A stretch of DNA of 64,000 nucleotides from Variovorax paradoxus (lineage in GTDB: Bacteria; Pseudomonadota; Gammaproteobacteria; Burkholderiales; Burkholderiaceae_C): the NCBI RefSeq assembly GCF_018614875.1, contig NZ_JAGGNW010000012.1:62001-126000 (forward strand), in the 5' to 3' direction. Shown here in pieces: positions 1 through 16,605 of the stretch (positions are counted from its first letter, which is position 1; each line of letters begins with the position of its first letter). Both the position numbers and the translations under genes were made by a program. The notes under the pieces were generated by a model. It searched no databases, had not been told where the DNA came from, and saw only the letters and a list, made by a program, of their open reading frames with translations.

Positions 1-323
1 GACTTGTCGAGCCCCAGCCACACGTTCTCGGCCACGGTGAGCGTGTCGAACAGGCTGAAGTGCTGGAACACCATGCTGATGCCCAGCGCCCTCGCCTGCT
101 GCGGGTTGCGCAGGTTGACCGCGTGGCCGTCGAAGACGACGGTGCCTTCGTCGGGCTTGACCGAGCCGTAGATGATCTTCATCAGGGTCGATTTGCCCGC
201 GCCGTTCTCGCCGAGCACGGCATGGATCTCGCCGGGCGCCACGGCCAGCGAGATGTCGCTGTTCGCCACCACCGCGGGATAGCGCTTGGTGATGTTCGCG
301 AGCTGGAGTCTGGATGTCGTCAT
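1..323 (-). CDS. Sugar/nucleoside-type ABC transporter ATP-binding protein (partial, N-terminal 107 residues)
   Basis: Only the N-terminal part is present; the gene runs off the left edge. The Walker A motif GENGAGKST and the Q-loop region ([15 protein letters not shown]) are visible. Together with the spacing they fit ATPases of the ribose/BMP-lipoprotein class of importers, which carry two ATPase cassettes in one chain. The start ATG at 323 has only a weak ribosome binding site. The neighbours are a purine permease and xanthine dehydrogenase on the same strand, so a role in purine nucleoside or base uptake is likely. That role is an inference from context. The family assignment is firm; the substrate is not. 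Confidence 0.85.
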   Translation of the reverse strand, partial: MTTSRLQLANITKRYPAVVANSDISLAVAPGEIHAVLGENGAGKSTLMKIIYGSVKPDEGTVVFDGHAVNLRNPQQARALGISMVFQHFSLFDTLTVAENVWLGLDK

Positions 324-431
324 GCCGGGTTTCGTGGATTTGTCTCGTTCAACAGCAAACAAGCGGGGCAGCTATAAGTTTAATAGCGTCACGGCAACCA
401 TCGGCAACCATCGGCGCCCGAGGGCTTCCTC

Positions 432-1832
432 TCAGTGTCCTCCTACATAGGCGAACTTGAACAGGAAAATCGCCGCGATCACCCAGACCATCGCATGCAC
501 TTCCCGTGCCCGGCCCGTGAACAGCTTGAGCACCGCGTAGGTGATGAAGCCGAAGGCCAGGCCATTGGCGATCGAGTAGGTGAAGGGCATGGCCAGCGCG
601 GTCACGGCCGCCGGGATCACCTCGGTGGTGTCTTCCCAGTCGAGCTCGACCAGGTCGCGCAGCATCAGGCAGCCCACGAAGAGCAGCGCCGGCGCGGTGG
701 CGTAGGCCGGCACCGAGCCCGCGAGCGGCGAGATCATCAGGCAGGCCAGGAACAGCAGCGCCACCACCACGGCCGTGAGGCCGGTGCGGTCGCCCGCCTG
801 CACGCCGGCCGCGCTTTCCACATAGGCCGTGGTGCTCGAGGTACCGAGCAGCGAGCCCGCGAAGATCGCGCCGCTGTCGGCCAGGAGCGCCTTGTTCATG
901 CGCTCCATCTTCCCGGGCACCAGCAGGCCGGCGCGCTTGGCCACGCCCATCAGCGTGCCGGTGGCGTCGAACATCTCGACCAGGAAGAACACCAGCACCA
1001 CGTTCAGGATGCCGCCCTTGAGCGCACCCATGATGTCGAGCTGCATGAAGGTGGGCGCGATGGACGGCGGCGCATCGAACACGCCATGGAACTTGTTGCC
1101 GCCGAAGAAGAACGACAGCACCGTCACCAGCATGATGCCAATCAGGATGGCGCCGCGCACCTTGAGCCGGTCGAGCGCCACGATGACCAGGAAGCCCAGC
1201 GTGGCCAGCACCACCGGCGCCGAGTGCAGGTCGCCCAGCGTGACGAAGGTGGCCGGCGAGGCGGCGACGACGCCCGCGCTCTTGAGCGCGATGAGCGCCA
1301 GGAACATGCCGATGCCCACCGTGATCGCCGTTCGCAGCGACTGCGGTATGCCCTGGATGAACAGCTCCCGCAGGCCCGTGACCGTGACGATCAAAAACAG
1401 GCAGCCCGAGATGAACACCGCGCCCAACGCCACCTGCCACGTGTAGCCCATGCCCAGCACCACCACGTAGGCGAAGTAGGCGTTCAGGCCCATGCCCGGC
1501 GCCATGGCGATCGGGTAGTTGGCGTAGAGGCCCATGATCAGCGTGCCCAGCGCCGCGATCAGGCAGGTGGCCACGAAGACCGAGCCCTTCGGCATGCCCG
1601 CATCCCCGAGGATCGATGGGTTCACGAAGATGATGTAGGCCATCGTCAGGAAGGTGGTGAGGCCCGCGATGACTTCGGTGCGCACCGTGGTGTTGTGCTC
1701 GCCGAGCTTGAACAGGCGTTCGAGCAGGCCCGAGCCGCTTGCGCTTCCCACAGCCGCGCGCGGACGCGCGGATTCGACATGCCCCGGCGTGCGGGGCTCG
1801 GCGCTTTTCGGCGCCTGTTCAAACGTACTCAT
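432..1832 (-). CDS. NCS2-family (AzgA-like) adenine/guanine/hypoxanthine permease
   Basis: This 466-residue polytopic membrane protein has the AzgA-subgroup signatures GMGLNAYFAY in the N-terminal third, FDATGTLMGVA in the middle and GTSSTTAYVESAAG after it. Proteins of this subgroup import adenine, guanine or hypoxanthine by proton symport. An upstream in-frame ATG would add 18 residues. I chose 1832 because GGAGA sits at good distance before that ATG and residues before it are not family-like. The gene lies between the nucleoside-type ABC ATPase and a LysR regulator, in line with the xanthine dehydrogenase genes, so it probably supplies substrate for purine catabolism. Confidence 0.92.
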   Translation of the reverse strand: MSTFEQAPKSAEPRTPGHVESARPRAAVGSASGSGLLERLFKLGEHNTTVRTEVIAGLTTFLTMAYIIFVNPSILGDAGMPKGSVFVATCLIAALGTLIMGLYANYPIAMAPGMGLNAYFAYVVVLGMGYTWQVALGAVFISGCLFLIVTVTGLRELFIQGIPQSLRTAITVGIGMFLALIALKSAGVVAASPATFVTLGDLHSAPVVLATLGFLVIVALDRLKVRGAILIGIMLVTVLSFFFGGNKFHGVFDAPPSIAPTFMQLDIMGALKGGILNVVLVFFLVEMFDATGTLMGVAKRAGLLVPGKMERMNKALLADSGAIFAGSLLGTSSTTAYVESAAGVQAGDRTGLTAVVVALLFLACLMISPLAGSVPAYATAPALLFVGCLMLRDLVELDWEDTTEVIPAAVTALAMPFTYSIANGLAFGFITYAVLKLFTGRAREVHAMVWVIAAIFLFKFAYVGGH

Positions 1833-1910
1833 TTCGCTTGTCTCCAGCTGTTGTAGTGGCGGTTGCTTCATCGTTGCCCCGCTCACGGCGCCGGCGCGAG
1901 CGGGGACTTC

Positions 1911-2927
1911 TCAGGGATCGGAGACTTCAGGCGCGACGGGCGGGCGCACCCGCACGTCGGGTATGGCGGAAGCCGGCGGACGCAGCGACGCCGCCACGTC
2001 CTTGATGCATTCGCGCAGCCAGCGCGCGGAGCTCGACGAATGGGTGCGCTCGTGCCAGAGCTGGTAGTACATGAGGCGCGGCAGCGCCACCGGGCAGTCG
2101 AGGATCTTCACCGGCAACCGCGCGGCAAAACGCTCGCAGTACTGGCGCCCGGTGGTGAGCACCAGCAGGCTCGAGGCCACCATGTCCGGAATCAGGCTGA
2201 AGTGCGCGCAGCGCGCCGTGATGTTGCGCTGCCGGCCCAGCTCGTCGAGCATCTGGTCGATGATGCCGCGCCCGCCCGGGTGCATGGGCGTGGGCGCGAT
2301 GTGCTCGGCCGCGAGCCAGGTCTCCAGGTCCCAGCCGCGGCGCACCGCCGGATGGTCCTGGTTCACCAGCGACACCACCTCGTCACCGAAGAGCCGTGCC
2401 ATGTGCAGGTCTTCTGGCGGCTTCAGCCAGTTGCCGATCACCAGGTCGACCTGGCCGAGCGCGAGATGGCCGTGGTAGTCCGAGTCGGGCGAGAGCGCGT
2501 GGATCTCGATCTGGCACAGCGGCGCCTCGCGCTTCACGTGCGCCACCAGCATCGGCAGGAACAGCGGGTCCATGTAGTCGCTGGCCGCGATGCGGAAGGT
2601 GGTGGCCGCCGACTGCGGCTCGAAACCGCGCGCATCGGAGAAAAGCATCTCGGCCGCGCGCAGGATGCTCGCCGCGGGCTCGATCATCCGCAGCCCCGCA
2701 TCGGTCGGCACCATGCCCGAGCCCGAGCGCACCAGGAGCGGGTCGCCCGAGAGTTCGCGCAGGCGCTTCAGCGCGGCCGAGACGGCCGGCTGGTACATGC
2801 CCAGGCGGATGGCGGCGCGCGAGACGCTGCGGTCGGTCAGCACGGTGTGGAGCACCCGGATGAGATGAAGGTCGATCTTGTCGAAAAGCGCTTGGTCACG
2901 CATGTTGCTCGCCCCAGTTTTGGACAT
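1911..2927 (-). CDS. LysR-family transcriptional regulator of the xanthine dehydrogenase/purine permease block
   Basis: The 338-residue product has an N-terminal winged helix-turn-helix (IRVLHTVLTDRSVSRAAIRL, followed by QPAVSAALKRLRELSGDPLL) and a periplasmic-binding-protein-like effector domain, as in LysR regulators. It is codirectional with and lies between the permease and xdhB. It starts only 21 bases after the xdhB stop, so it may be cotranscribed with xdhAB. The start could also be the in-frame ATG at 2903, which has GGGGCG just upstream. The effector is unknown; a purine or purine breakdown product is a guess from location. Confidence 0.88.
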   Translation of the reverse strand: MSKTGASNMRDQALFDKIDLHLIRVLHTVLTDRSVSRAAIRLGMYQPAVSAALKRLRELSGDPLLVRSGSGMVPTDAGLRMIEPAASILRAAEMLFSDARGFEPQSAATTFRIAASDYMDPLFLPMLVAHVKREAPLCQIEIHALSPDSDYHGHLALGQVDLVIGNWLKPPEDLHMARLFGDEVVSLVNQDHPAVRRGWDLETWLAAEHIAPTPMHPGGRGIIDQMLDELGRQRNITARCAHFSLIPDMVASSLLVLTTGRQYCERFAARLPVKILDCPVALPRLMYYQLWHERTHSSSSARWLRECIKDVAASLRPPASAIPDVRVRPPVAPEVSDP

Positions 2928-2947
2928 GCGCCAAAGTCTACGAGTGG

Positions 2948-5413
2948 CTATGCGGACTGGACGGCGGTGATGGCGCGAAGAATCGACTCGCTCGTGGCCG
3001 GCGCCTTCAGCGGCGGATCGACCCGGTGGCCCCCAGCCGCCGACACCGCGTCGCGGATCGCGAAGAACACCGAGAACGGCAGCAGGAGCGGCGGTTCGCC
3101 CACGGCCTTGCTGCGATGGATCGAGTCCTCGAAGTTCTGGCCTTCGAACAGGCGCACGTTGAAGACGGGCGGGCAGTCGTTGGCGGTCGGAATCTTGTAG
3201 GTGCTGGGCGCATGCGTGGTGAGCATGCCCGCGTTCCTGGAGCCGTCGGCAGGATGCCACACCAGCTCCTCGGTGGTGAGCCAGCCCATGCCCTGGATGA
3301 AGGCGCCTTCGACCTGGCCGATGTCCACGGCCGGGTTCAGCGACTTGCCGGCGTCGTGCAGGATGTCGGCCCGCAACAACTTCCATTCGCCGGTGAGCGT
3401 GTCGACGGTCACCTCGCTCACCGCCGCGCCATAAGCGTAGTAGTAGAACGGACGGCCCTGCATCTTGTCCTTGTCCCAGCTGAGGCCGGGCGTGGCGTAG
3501 AAGCCGTCGGACCACAGCTGCTTGCGATCGAGGTACGCCTCGCCGACGATGGTGCTGAAGGCCAGCGAGCGGCCATTGACTTCGACCTTGTCGTTGGCGA
3601 AGCGCACTTTGCTGGCCTTGCCGCCATGGCGCTCGGCGGCGCTTTCTGCCAGGCGCTCGCGGATCTGCCGTGCGGCATCCTGCGCGGCCTTGCCGTTCAG
3701 GTCCGCACCGGTCGATGCGGCCGTGGCCGAGGTGTTTGCCACCTTGGTCGTGTCGGTCGCGGTCACGCGCACGCGCTCGAAGCTCACGCCCAGTTCGTGC
3801 GCCACCACCTGCGCCACCTTGGTGTTGAGGCCCTGCCCCATCTCGGTTCCGCCATGGTTCACGAGGATCGAGCCGTCGGTGTACACGTGCACCAGCGCGC
3901 CGGCCTGGTTGAAATGCTTGACGTTGAACGAGATGCCGAACTTGAGCGGCGCCAGCGCCAGGCCGCGCTTGAGCACCACGCTCTTCGCGTTGAAGGCAGC
4001 GATCTCTTCGCGCCGCGCGCGGTAGTCGCTGCTGGCTTCGAGATCGGCCACCAGTTCGTGGACGATGTTGTCGGTCACGGTCTGGCGGTACGGCGTGACG
4101 TTGTTCTGGTCCTTGCCGTAGAAGTTGACGCGGCGCACGTCGAGCGGATCTCGCTTCAGCTCCCGCGCCACCGAATCCAAAATGTTCTCGATGGCAATGG
4201 CGCCCTGTGGCCCGCCGAAGCCGCGGAACGCGGTGTTGCTCTGCGTGTTGGTCTTGCCCGAGAAGCCATGCATGGCCACGTTGGGCAGCCAGTAGGCGTT
4301 GTCGAAGTGGCACAGCGCGCGCGTCATCACCGGGCCCGAGAGGTCGGCCGAGTGGCCGGCGCGCGAGACCATCGTGATCTCCGCGCCGAGGATGCGTCCT
4401 TCGTCGTCGTAGCCCACGTCGTATTCGTACCAGAAGCAGTGGCGGCGGCCGGTGATCATGAAGTCGTCGTCGCGGTCGAGCCGCAGCTTGACCGGGCGCT
4501 GCAGCTGCCGCGCCGCGATGGCCGCCACGCAGGCGAACAGCGCCGACTGCGACTCCTTGCCGCCGAAGCCGCCACCCATGCGCCGGCATTCGACATGCAC
4601 CTCGTTCGACTGCAGGTGCAGCGCATGCGCCACCAGGTGCTGCATCTCGCTCGGGTGCTGCGTCGAGCAGTGGATGTGCAGCGCGCCGCCTTCCTTCGGA
4701 ATGGCGTAGCTGATCTGGCCTTCCAGGTAGAACTGCTCCTGCCCGCCCACGTCGAGTGTGGCGGTGTGGCGGTGCGGCGCCTTCGCGATGGCGGCGCGCA
4801 CTGCCGCCTCGTCGCCTTCGTTGGCGCTGCCGCCGCTGCGCACGATGTGCATCGGCGGCACCACGTACTGGCCGCGCGCATGCGCCTCCTGCGGCGTGAT
4901 GACGGGCGGCTGCGCCTCGATGGTCATCGCGTCCTTCGCCTTGGCGGCGGCGCGGCGCGCTGCTTCGCGCGTCTCGGCGATCACGGCGAACACGGGCTGG
5001 CCCAGGTAGCGGATCTCGCCGCCGTCGTTTACCGGCAGCAGGATCGGGTCGTCATGAACGATCGAGCCGCAGTCGTTGGTGCCCGGAATGTCGTCGGCCG
5101 TGAGCACCGTGACCACGCCGGGCATCGCGCGGATCGCGTCGAGCGACAGCGCAATGACGCGGCCGCTCGCGGCGGGTGACAGGCCCAGCGCGCAATGCAG
5201 CGTGCCGGTAAGTTCGGGAATGTCGTCGATGTAGGTGGCTTCGCCGGCCACGTGCAGGTGGGCCGATTCGTGCGGCCGGCTGATGCCGACGCGCGCGCCA
5301 AGCTCATGCGCGATCGCTTCGGCCGCCGGGTCGATGCGGGCCGCCGTGTTGGTCAGGTAGTCGGCAAAGGCCTCTGCGGGCTGCAGCAGGCGGACGTCGA
5401 TGGGTTTGTTCAT
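2948..5413 (-). CDS. xdhB: Xanthine dehydrogenase, molybdopterin-binding large subunit XdhB
   Basis: The 821-residue protein is the Moco subunit that hydroxylates hypoxanthine and xanthine to urate. Visible motifs include GGGFGGKE, which contacts the cofactor, FRGFGGPQGA, GGTEMGQGLNTK, and KAVGEPPLLLP near the C terminus, whose Glu is the expected catalytic base. Length matches the large subunit of the bacterial two-subunit enzymes. The ATG at 5413 has an AAGGAG ribosome binding site that lies inside the end of xdhA, and the two genes are separated by only two bases, so they are translationally linked. Confidence 0.96.
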   Translation of the reverse strand: MNKPIDVRLLQPAEAFADYLTNTAARIDPAAEAIAHELGARVGISRPHESAHLHVAGEATYIDDIPELTGTLHCALGLSPAASGRVIALSLDAIRAMPGVVTVLTADDIPGTNDCGSIVHDDPILLPVNDGGEIRYLGQPVFAVIAETREAARRAAAKAKDAMTIEAQPPVITPQEAHARGQYVVPPMHIVRSGGSANEGDEAAVRAAIAKAPHRHTATLDVGGQEQFYLEGQISYAIPKEGGALHIHCSTQHPSEMQHLVAHALHLQSNEVHVECRRMGGGFGGKESQSALFACVAAIAARQLQRPVKLRLDRDDDFMITGRRHCFWYEYDVGYDDEGRILGAEITMVSRAGHSADLSGPVMTRALCHFDNAYWLPNVAMHGFSGKTNTQSNTAFRGFGGPQGAIAIENILDSVARELKRDPLDVRRVNFYGKDQNNVTPYRQTVTDNIVHELVADLEASSDYRARREEIAAFNAKSVVLKRGLALAPLKFGISFNVKHFNQAGALVHVYTDGSILVNHGGTEMGQGLNTKVAQVVAHELGVSFERVRVTATDTTKVANTSATAASTGADLNGKAAQDAARQIRERLAESAAERHGGKASKVRFANDKVEVNGRSLAFSTIVGEAYLDRKQLWSDGFYATPGLSWDKDKMQGRPFYYYAYGAAVSEVTVDTLTGEWKLLRADILHDAGKSLNPAVDIGQVEGAFIQGMGWLTTEELVWHPADGSRNAGMLTTHAPSTYKIPTANDCPPVFNVRLFEGQNFEDSIHRSKAVGEPPLLLPFSVFFAIRDAVSAAGGHRVDPPLKAPATSESILRAITAVQSA

Positions 5414-5415
5414 GG

Positions 5416-7035
5416 TCAGGCTCCTTCGGCTGCGGCTCTGACCGCGGCATGAGGCATCACGCTCCAGACGCTGGTTTCTTCGAGCGAGAGCGCGTCTTCG
5501 CTGCGGGTTTCGAGCCAGAGGCGCTGGATCAGGTTCTGTGCCACCTGCAGCCGGTAGTCGGCCGAGGCGCGCATGTCCGACAGCGGCTTGAAGTCCTGCG
5601 CCAGCGCGAGCTTGGCGGCGGTGACGCTGGCCTGCGTCCACGGCTTGCCGACGAGCGCGGCTTCGGCGTTGGCGGCGCGTTTCACGATGGCGGCCATGCC
5701 GCCAAAGGCGAGGCGCACGGCCTTCACCGTGTCGCTGTCCGCTTCGAGCTCGATCGCGAAGCCCGCGCACAGCGCCGAGATGTCGCAGTCGAAGCGCTTG
5801 CTGATCTTGTAGGCCCGCACCTTGCGGCGCATGGCGGCCAGCGGAACCGCCAGCCCCTGCACGAACTCGCCGGGTTGCAGCTGGTTCTTCATGTAGTCGA
5901 TGTAGAAGTCGGGCAGCGGCATGCGGCGCACCGCGTCGCCGCGGCGCAGTTCGATCTGGGTGTCCAGCGACATCAGCACCGGCGGCGAATCGCCGATGGG
6001 CGAACCATTGGCCACATTGCCGCCCATCGTGCCGGCGTGGCGGATCGGCGGCGAGGCGAAGCGCAGCCACACGTCCGTGAGGCTCGGCACACGCTGCACG
6101 AGGGCTTCGAAGGCGGATTCGAGCGAGGCGCCGGCGCCGATGTAGAGTTCCTCACCCCCTTCGTCGTTCTGGCGGGTCTCGATGGTCTTCATTTCGGCCA
6201 CGTCGCCCACGTAGATGATGTCGCCGAGGTCACGGAACTGCTTGTTGACCCAGAGGCCGACGTCGGTCGAGCCGGCCAGCAGCTGGGCGCGCGGCTTCTG
6301 CTCGCGCAGCGCCGCGAGCTGGGCCAGGGTCCTGGGGGCGTGGAAGTGATCGATGCGGGCGCCGAGCGGCGCGGCGTAGTCCAGGCCGTCGCCCTGCAGC
6401 GCGGTGAGCGCCGCGACCACGGGCTTCGTGTCGAGCCGCACGGCCGGCAGGTCGAACATGCGCTGGCCCGCGTCGAGGATCGGACGGTAGCCGGTGCAGC
6501 GGCAGAGGTTGCCCGAGAGCTCGTCGGCCAACTGCTGGCGCGTGGGCTGGGTGCCCTCGGCCTGGTGGTGCTCGTAGGTGGACCAGAGCGACATCACGAA
6601 GCCCGGCGTGCAGAAACCGCACTGGGAGCCGTGGCAGTCGACCATGGCTTGTTGAACCGGGTGCAGGGTGTGGACGGGGTGCTTCTTGTCCTGGGGCTGC
6701 GCTGCTGCTGCGCACTGCGCTTTCAGGTCTTCGACCGTGAACAGCGCCTTGCCGTGCAGCGTGGGAAGAAACTGGATGCAGGCGTTGACCGTCTGCAACT
6801 GCAGCCCGCCGACGGCGCCGGGCGCGTTGGCATCAGCGGCCAGCTCGCCGATCACGACGGTGCAGGCGCCGCAGTCACCCTCGTTGCAGCCTTCCTTGGT
6901 ACCGGTGCAGTGCGCGTCTTCGCGCAGCCAGTCGAGCACCGAACGGGTCAGATGGACGCCGCTGACGTCGACGATCCTGCCGCGGTGGAAGAAGCGGACG
7001 GGTTGGATGTTGTTGCTGCTGCGCTCTGTGCTCAT
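5416..7035 (-). CDS. xdhA: Xanthine dehydrogenase, small subunit XdhA (two 2Fe-2S clusters plus FAD domain)
   Basis: The 539-residue protein carries the plant-type 2Fe-2S motif CNEGDCGACTVV, the second cluster motifs CGFCTPGFVMS and CRCTGYRP, and then an FAD domain (GNVANGSPIGDSPP). It passes electrons from the Moco centre of XdhB to FAD and NAD+. A longer reading from a TTG at 7074 is possible, but the ATG at 7035 is preferred because the extra residues are not family-like. The gene is first in the xdhAB unit. An inverted repeat at 7104-7136 lies about 70 bases upstream of its start and may be the operator. Confidence 0.96.
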   Translation of the reverse strand: MSTERSSNNIQPVRFFHRGRIVDVSGVHLTRSVLDWLREDAHCTGTKEGCNEGDCGACTVVIGELAADANAPGAVGGLQLQTVNACIQFLPTLHGKALFTVEDLKAQCAAAAQPQDKKHPVHTLHPVQQAMVDCHGSQCGFCTPGFVMSLWSTYEHHQAEGTQPTRQQLADELSGNLCRCTGYRPILDAGQRMFDLPAVRLDTKPVVAALTALQGDGLDYAAPLGARIDHFHAPRTLAQLAALREQKPRAQLLAGSTDVGLWVNKQFRDLGDIIYVGDVAEMKTIETRQNDEGGEELYIGAGASLESAFEALVQRVPSLTDVWLRFASPPIRHAGTMGGNVANGSPIGDSPPVLMSLDTQIELRRGDAVRRMPLPDFYIDYMKNQLQPGEFVQGLAVPLAAMRRKVRAYKISKRFDCDISALCAGFAIELEADSDTVKAVRLAFGGMAAIVKRAANAEAALVGKPWTQASVTAAKLALAQDFKPLSDMRASADYRLQVAQNLIQRLWLETRSEDALSLEETSVWSVMPHAAVRAAAEGA

Positions 7036-7103
7036 GCTCTTGGGCCTCGTGGGCGGCTCGGTTTTCCCGGTCAAGTCTGGACGTTAGCCGCTTGCGCCCC
7101 GGC

Positions 7104-7136
7104 CCACATACCGCCGGAGCCATATTGCGTATGTGG
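7104..7136. promoter_or_regulatory. Inverted repeat upstream of xdhA (candidate operator)
   Basis: CCACATAC (7104-7111) is matched by GTATGTGG (7129-7136) with a 17-base spacer. A smaller repeat, CATA-N5-TATG, lies inside. The site is 69 to 101 bases upstream of the xdhA start. Its size suits a dimer of LysR-type dimers, and the LysR gene at 1911-2927 is the obvious candidate binder. There is no direct evidence of binding. Confidence 0.45.
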
Positions 7137-7199
7137 ACGCGGGTATGCGACCTAGGGAGAAACCCTGGAGAGCGAGAGCAATTCCTGGACCATGGGGTC

Positions 7200-7530
7200 T
7201 GTTCGGGACGCTGCTGTTGGGGCGCTGCTGTTCAGGGCGCCTTTGTTCGGGCCGCCACTGCTCGGGGCGCCGCTGTTCAGGGCGCGTGCACAGGCCACCG
7301 GGTACTCCCCTCCGCGAATGTCCCCCGCCTTCGGCTCCTCCTTTATTTCGCTGCGGGGAGCACCCGATGCCCTGTGCACCTGGGCACGCTGCCGGTGTGC
7401 GGCGGGTCAACCAGTGCTCTGAAAACGCTCACGTCGATGGGGTGCTCTGCGCAGCGAAATCAAGGGGGAGGCCGCAGGCCGGAGGACATTCGCGGAGCAG
7501 AGTACCCCGTCGGCGGGAGCGCGCCCCGAA
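7200..7530. repeat. Composite repeat, long form: 15-bp tandem units followed by a long imperfect palindrome
   Basis: From 7200 to about 7288 there are five to six degenerate 15-base units on the pattern TGTTCGGGGCGCCGC; one unit has 14 bases. From about 7301 to 7505 the sequence folds back on itself with arms of roughly 65 bases. The 14-mer CTCCGCGAATGTCC at 7310-7323 recurs inverted at 7484-7497. The block 7280-7325 recurs at 25415-25460 with a single mismatch, and 7505-7530 recurs exactly at 25459-25484. The second copy lacks the 7326-7504 interior. No transposase is present, so this looks like a non-autonomous dispersed element. It lies between the mbtH end and the xdhA promoter. Confidence 0.85.
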
Positions 7531-7546
7531 TGCGGCAAGCAGCACG

Positions 7547-7753
7547 CTACCCCTGTACCGCCACCAGCGAGCGCGGCCGCATGTCGACCCAGTGCGCCTC
7601 GATGTACGCACTGCAGGCGGCGCGGTCGGTGGCCGGCAGGGCGATGTGCCAGCCGGCCGGCACGGCGATGAAAGCGGGCCACAGCGAGTGCTGCCCTTCG
7701 TCGTTCACCAGCACCTGGAAGTTCGCGTTGTTGTCGTCAAACGGGTTGCTCAT
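7547..7753 (-). CDS. MbtH-family NRPS accessory protein
   Basis: This 68-residue protein has the MbtH hallmarks: an N-terminal DD-N-F-VLVNDEGQHSLWP stretch, then FIAVPAGW, and a C-terminal HWVDMRP. MbtH proteins bind adenylation domains and are often needed for their solubility and activity. It is the last gene of the NRPS operon and follows the glycosyltransferase after 20 bases. It therefore most likely serves the two adenylation domains of the NRPS at 9112-16605. Confidence 0.95.
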   Translation of the reverse strand: MSNPFDDNNANFQVLVNDEGQHSLWPAFIAVPAGWHIALPATDRAACSAYIEAHWVDMRPRSLVAVQG

Positions 7754-7773
7754 CGTCAGTTTCCTTTGGGAAT

Positions 7774-9093
7774 TCAAGCCATTTCCGCGGATGCGGAGGT
7801 TGTGTGCCGCAGCGCCGCCAGCGCCTCGGCGATACCGGCCAGCGCGTGATGACGCGCGAAATCCTCGCGCAGCACAGCCGCGCGCTGGCGATAGGTCGAG
7901 TGGCCCAGCACCTTGCGCACCGCATCGCCGATCTGCCGCGCGCCCGGCTGGCCCGTGCCCAGGTTGATGCCCGCGCCCGACCAAGCCACGCGCGCGGCGA
8001 TCTCGGGCTTCTCTTCGGAGGTTCCGGCCACCACCAGCGGCACGCCGAGGCTCAGCGCATGGTTGACCGAGCCGTAGCCGCCGTTGGTGACCATCGCATG
8101 CACCTTGGGCAGCAGCCGGTCGTAGGGCAGGAACGGCAGCACGCGGGCATTGGCGGGCACGCTCGCGGCGACCGCGGGCGGCACCGGGCCGCCGGTGGTG
8201 GCGATGACGAGGATGTTGCTGTCGCCCGCCAGTGCCTGCAGGGTCGGGCCAATCAGCTGCGCCGGGTTCTGGTTGGCCAGCGTGCCCTGCGTCACCAGCA
8301 CGACCGAGCGGCCGTCGTCCAGCTCATGCCACCAGTCGGGCGGCGTGAAGCCGCGGCTGGCGGGCGCGAGCAGCGGGCCGACGAAGCGCACCGAGGCCGG
8401 CAGGTCGCTGCGCGGGTATTCGAAGGAAGGCGCCGTGAGCTGCAGGTACAGGTCCGGCAGCTTGACCATCGCATCGACGAAGAACTCCGGCAGCGCCGGA
8501 GCACCCGCGCGCTTCAGCACGGCGTCGAACTGGCGCTGCACCTCGCCGAACATCGCCTGCTGGAGGTTGGCGTTCATCGCCCGGTTGCGCGCGCGCCCTT
8601 CCGGCGTGGACGATGGCGGCAGCGCGGTGCCGAAGAAGGCGGTGTCGCAGCTGGACAGCGGCAGCGCCGAGATGCCGATGGCGACGACGGCCGGACGCTC
8701 TTCGCGCGGCCCCAGCAGCAGTGGGAAGGTGCCGCAGAACATCGTGTCGACCAGGATGGCGTCGGCCTCGAAGTCTTCGAGGATCGAGCGCAGGCCCGCG
8801 TGCTGCGCGGCCATCGCATCGGCAAAGAAGTGCTTGAGGCCGAAGCACATCTGCGCATGCGCCGAGGCGATGCGCCGGCGCTCGGGAAAGCGCTCGTCGA
8901 GCTGGCGATAGTCGAAGTCGATCGCGGGCTCGAAAGCGGTGAAGCGCGCGCCGGTGGCCTCGGCCTGCGCCCCGAACTGGCTCGCGGTGTGCACCCGCAC
9001 CTCGTGTCCCTGGTTCACCAGATGCTGCGCGATGGCCAGCATCGGCAGCACGTGGCCGGGCAAGGCGGTTGCGGCGATGAGATAGCGTGCCAT
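7774..9093 (-). CDS. GT1-family (MGT/UGT-like) glycosyltransferase of the NRPS operon
   Basis: The 439-residue protein has the two-domain GT-B layout. The N terminus reads ATALPGHVLPMLAIAQHL, as in the acceptor-binding half. The C-terminal half contains VLVTQGTLANQ and the nucleotide-sugar loop TNGGYGSVNHALSLGVPLVV. Enzymes of this class transfer a hexose or rhamnose from a nucleotide sugar to a small lipophilic acceptor such as a macrolide, polyphenol or hydroxy fatty acid. AAGGAAGGAG precedes the ATG. The gene lies 18 bases after the NRPS and 20 bases before mbtH, so the acceptor is very probably the NRPS product. The sugar and the acceptor hydroxyl cannot be read from the sequence. Confidence 0.92.
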   Translation of the reverse strand: MARYLIAATALPGHVLPMLAIAQHLVNQGHEVRVHTASQFGAQAEATGARFTAFEPAIDFDYRQLDERFPERRRIASAHAQMCFGLKHFFADAMAAQHAGLRSILEDFEADAILVDTMFCGTFPLLLGPREERPAVVAIGISALPLSSCDTAFFGTALPPSSTPEGRARNRAMNANLQQAMFGEVQRQFDAVLKRAGAPALPEFFVDAMVKLPDLYLQLTAPSFEYPRSDLPASVRFVGPLLAPASRGFTPPDWWHELDDGRSVVLVTQGTLANQNPAQLIGPTLQALAGDSNILVIATTGGPVPPAVAASVPANARVLPFLPYDRLLPKVHAMVTNGGYGSVNHALSLGVPLVVAGTSEEKPEIAARVAWSGAGINLGTGQPGARQIGDAVRKVLGHSTYRQRAAVLREDFARHHALAGIAEALAALRHTTSASAEMA

Positions 9094-9111
9094 GGCTCTG
9101 CTCCTTCCTTC

Positions 9112-16605
<7,494 letters not shown>

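Noticed and set aside
3026..5179. A 717-codon plus-strand frame antisense to xdhB
   Set aside because: Shadow of a confident xanthine dehydrogenase gene. Its composition (Val/His/Arg/Ala-rich) and lack of motifs argue against coding.
7200..7288. Regularly spaced 15-bp units considered as a CRISPR array
   Set aside because: Units are contiguous and degenerate with no unique spacers, and no cas genes are present.
7092..7967. Short overlapping open frames in the repeat region that translate into five-residue periodic peptides resembling pentapeptide repeats
   Set aside because: The periodicity comes from the 15-bp DNA units and appears in several frames at once. No ribosome binding site, and the second copy of the element gives unrelated breaks. 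Treated as a DNA repeat.
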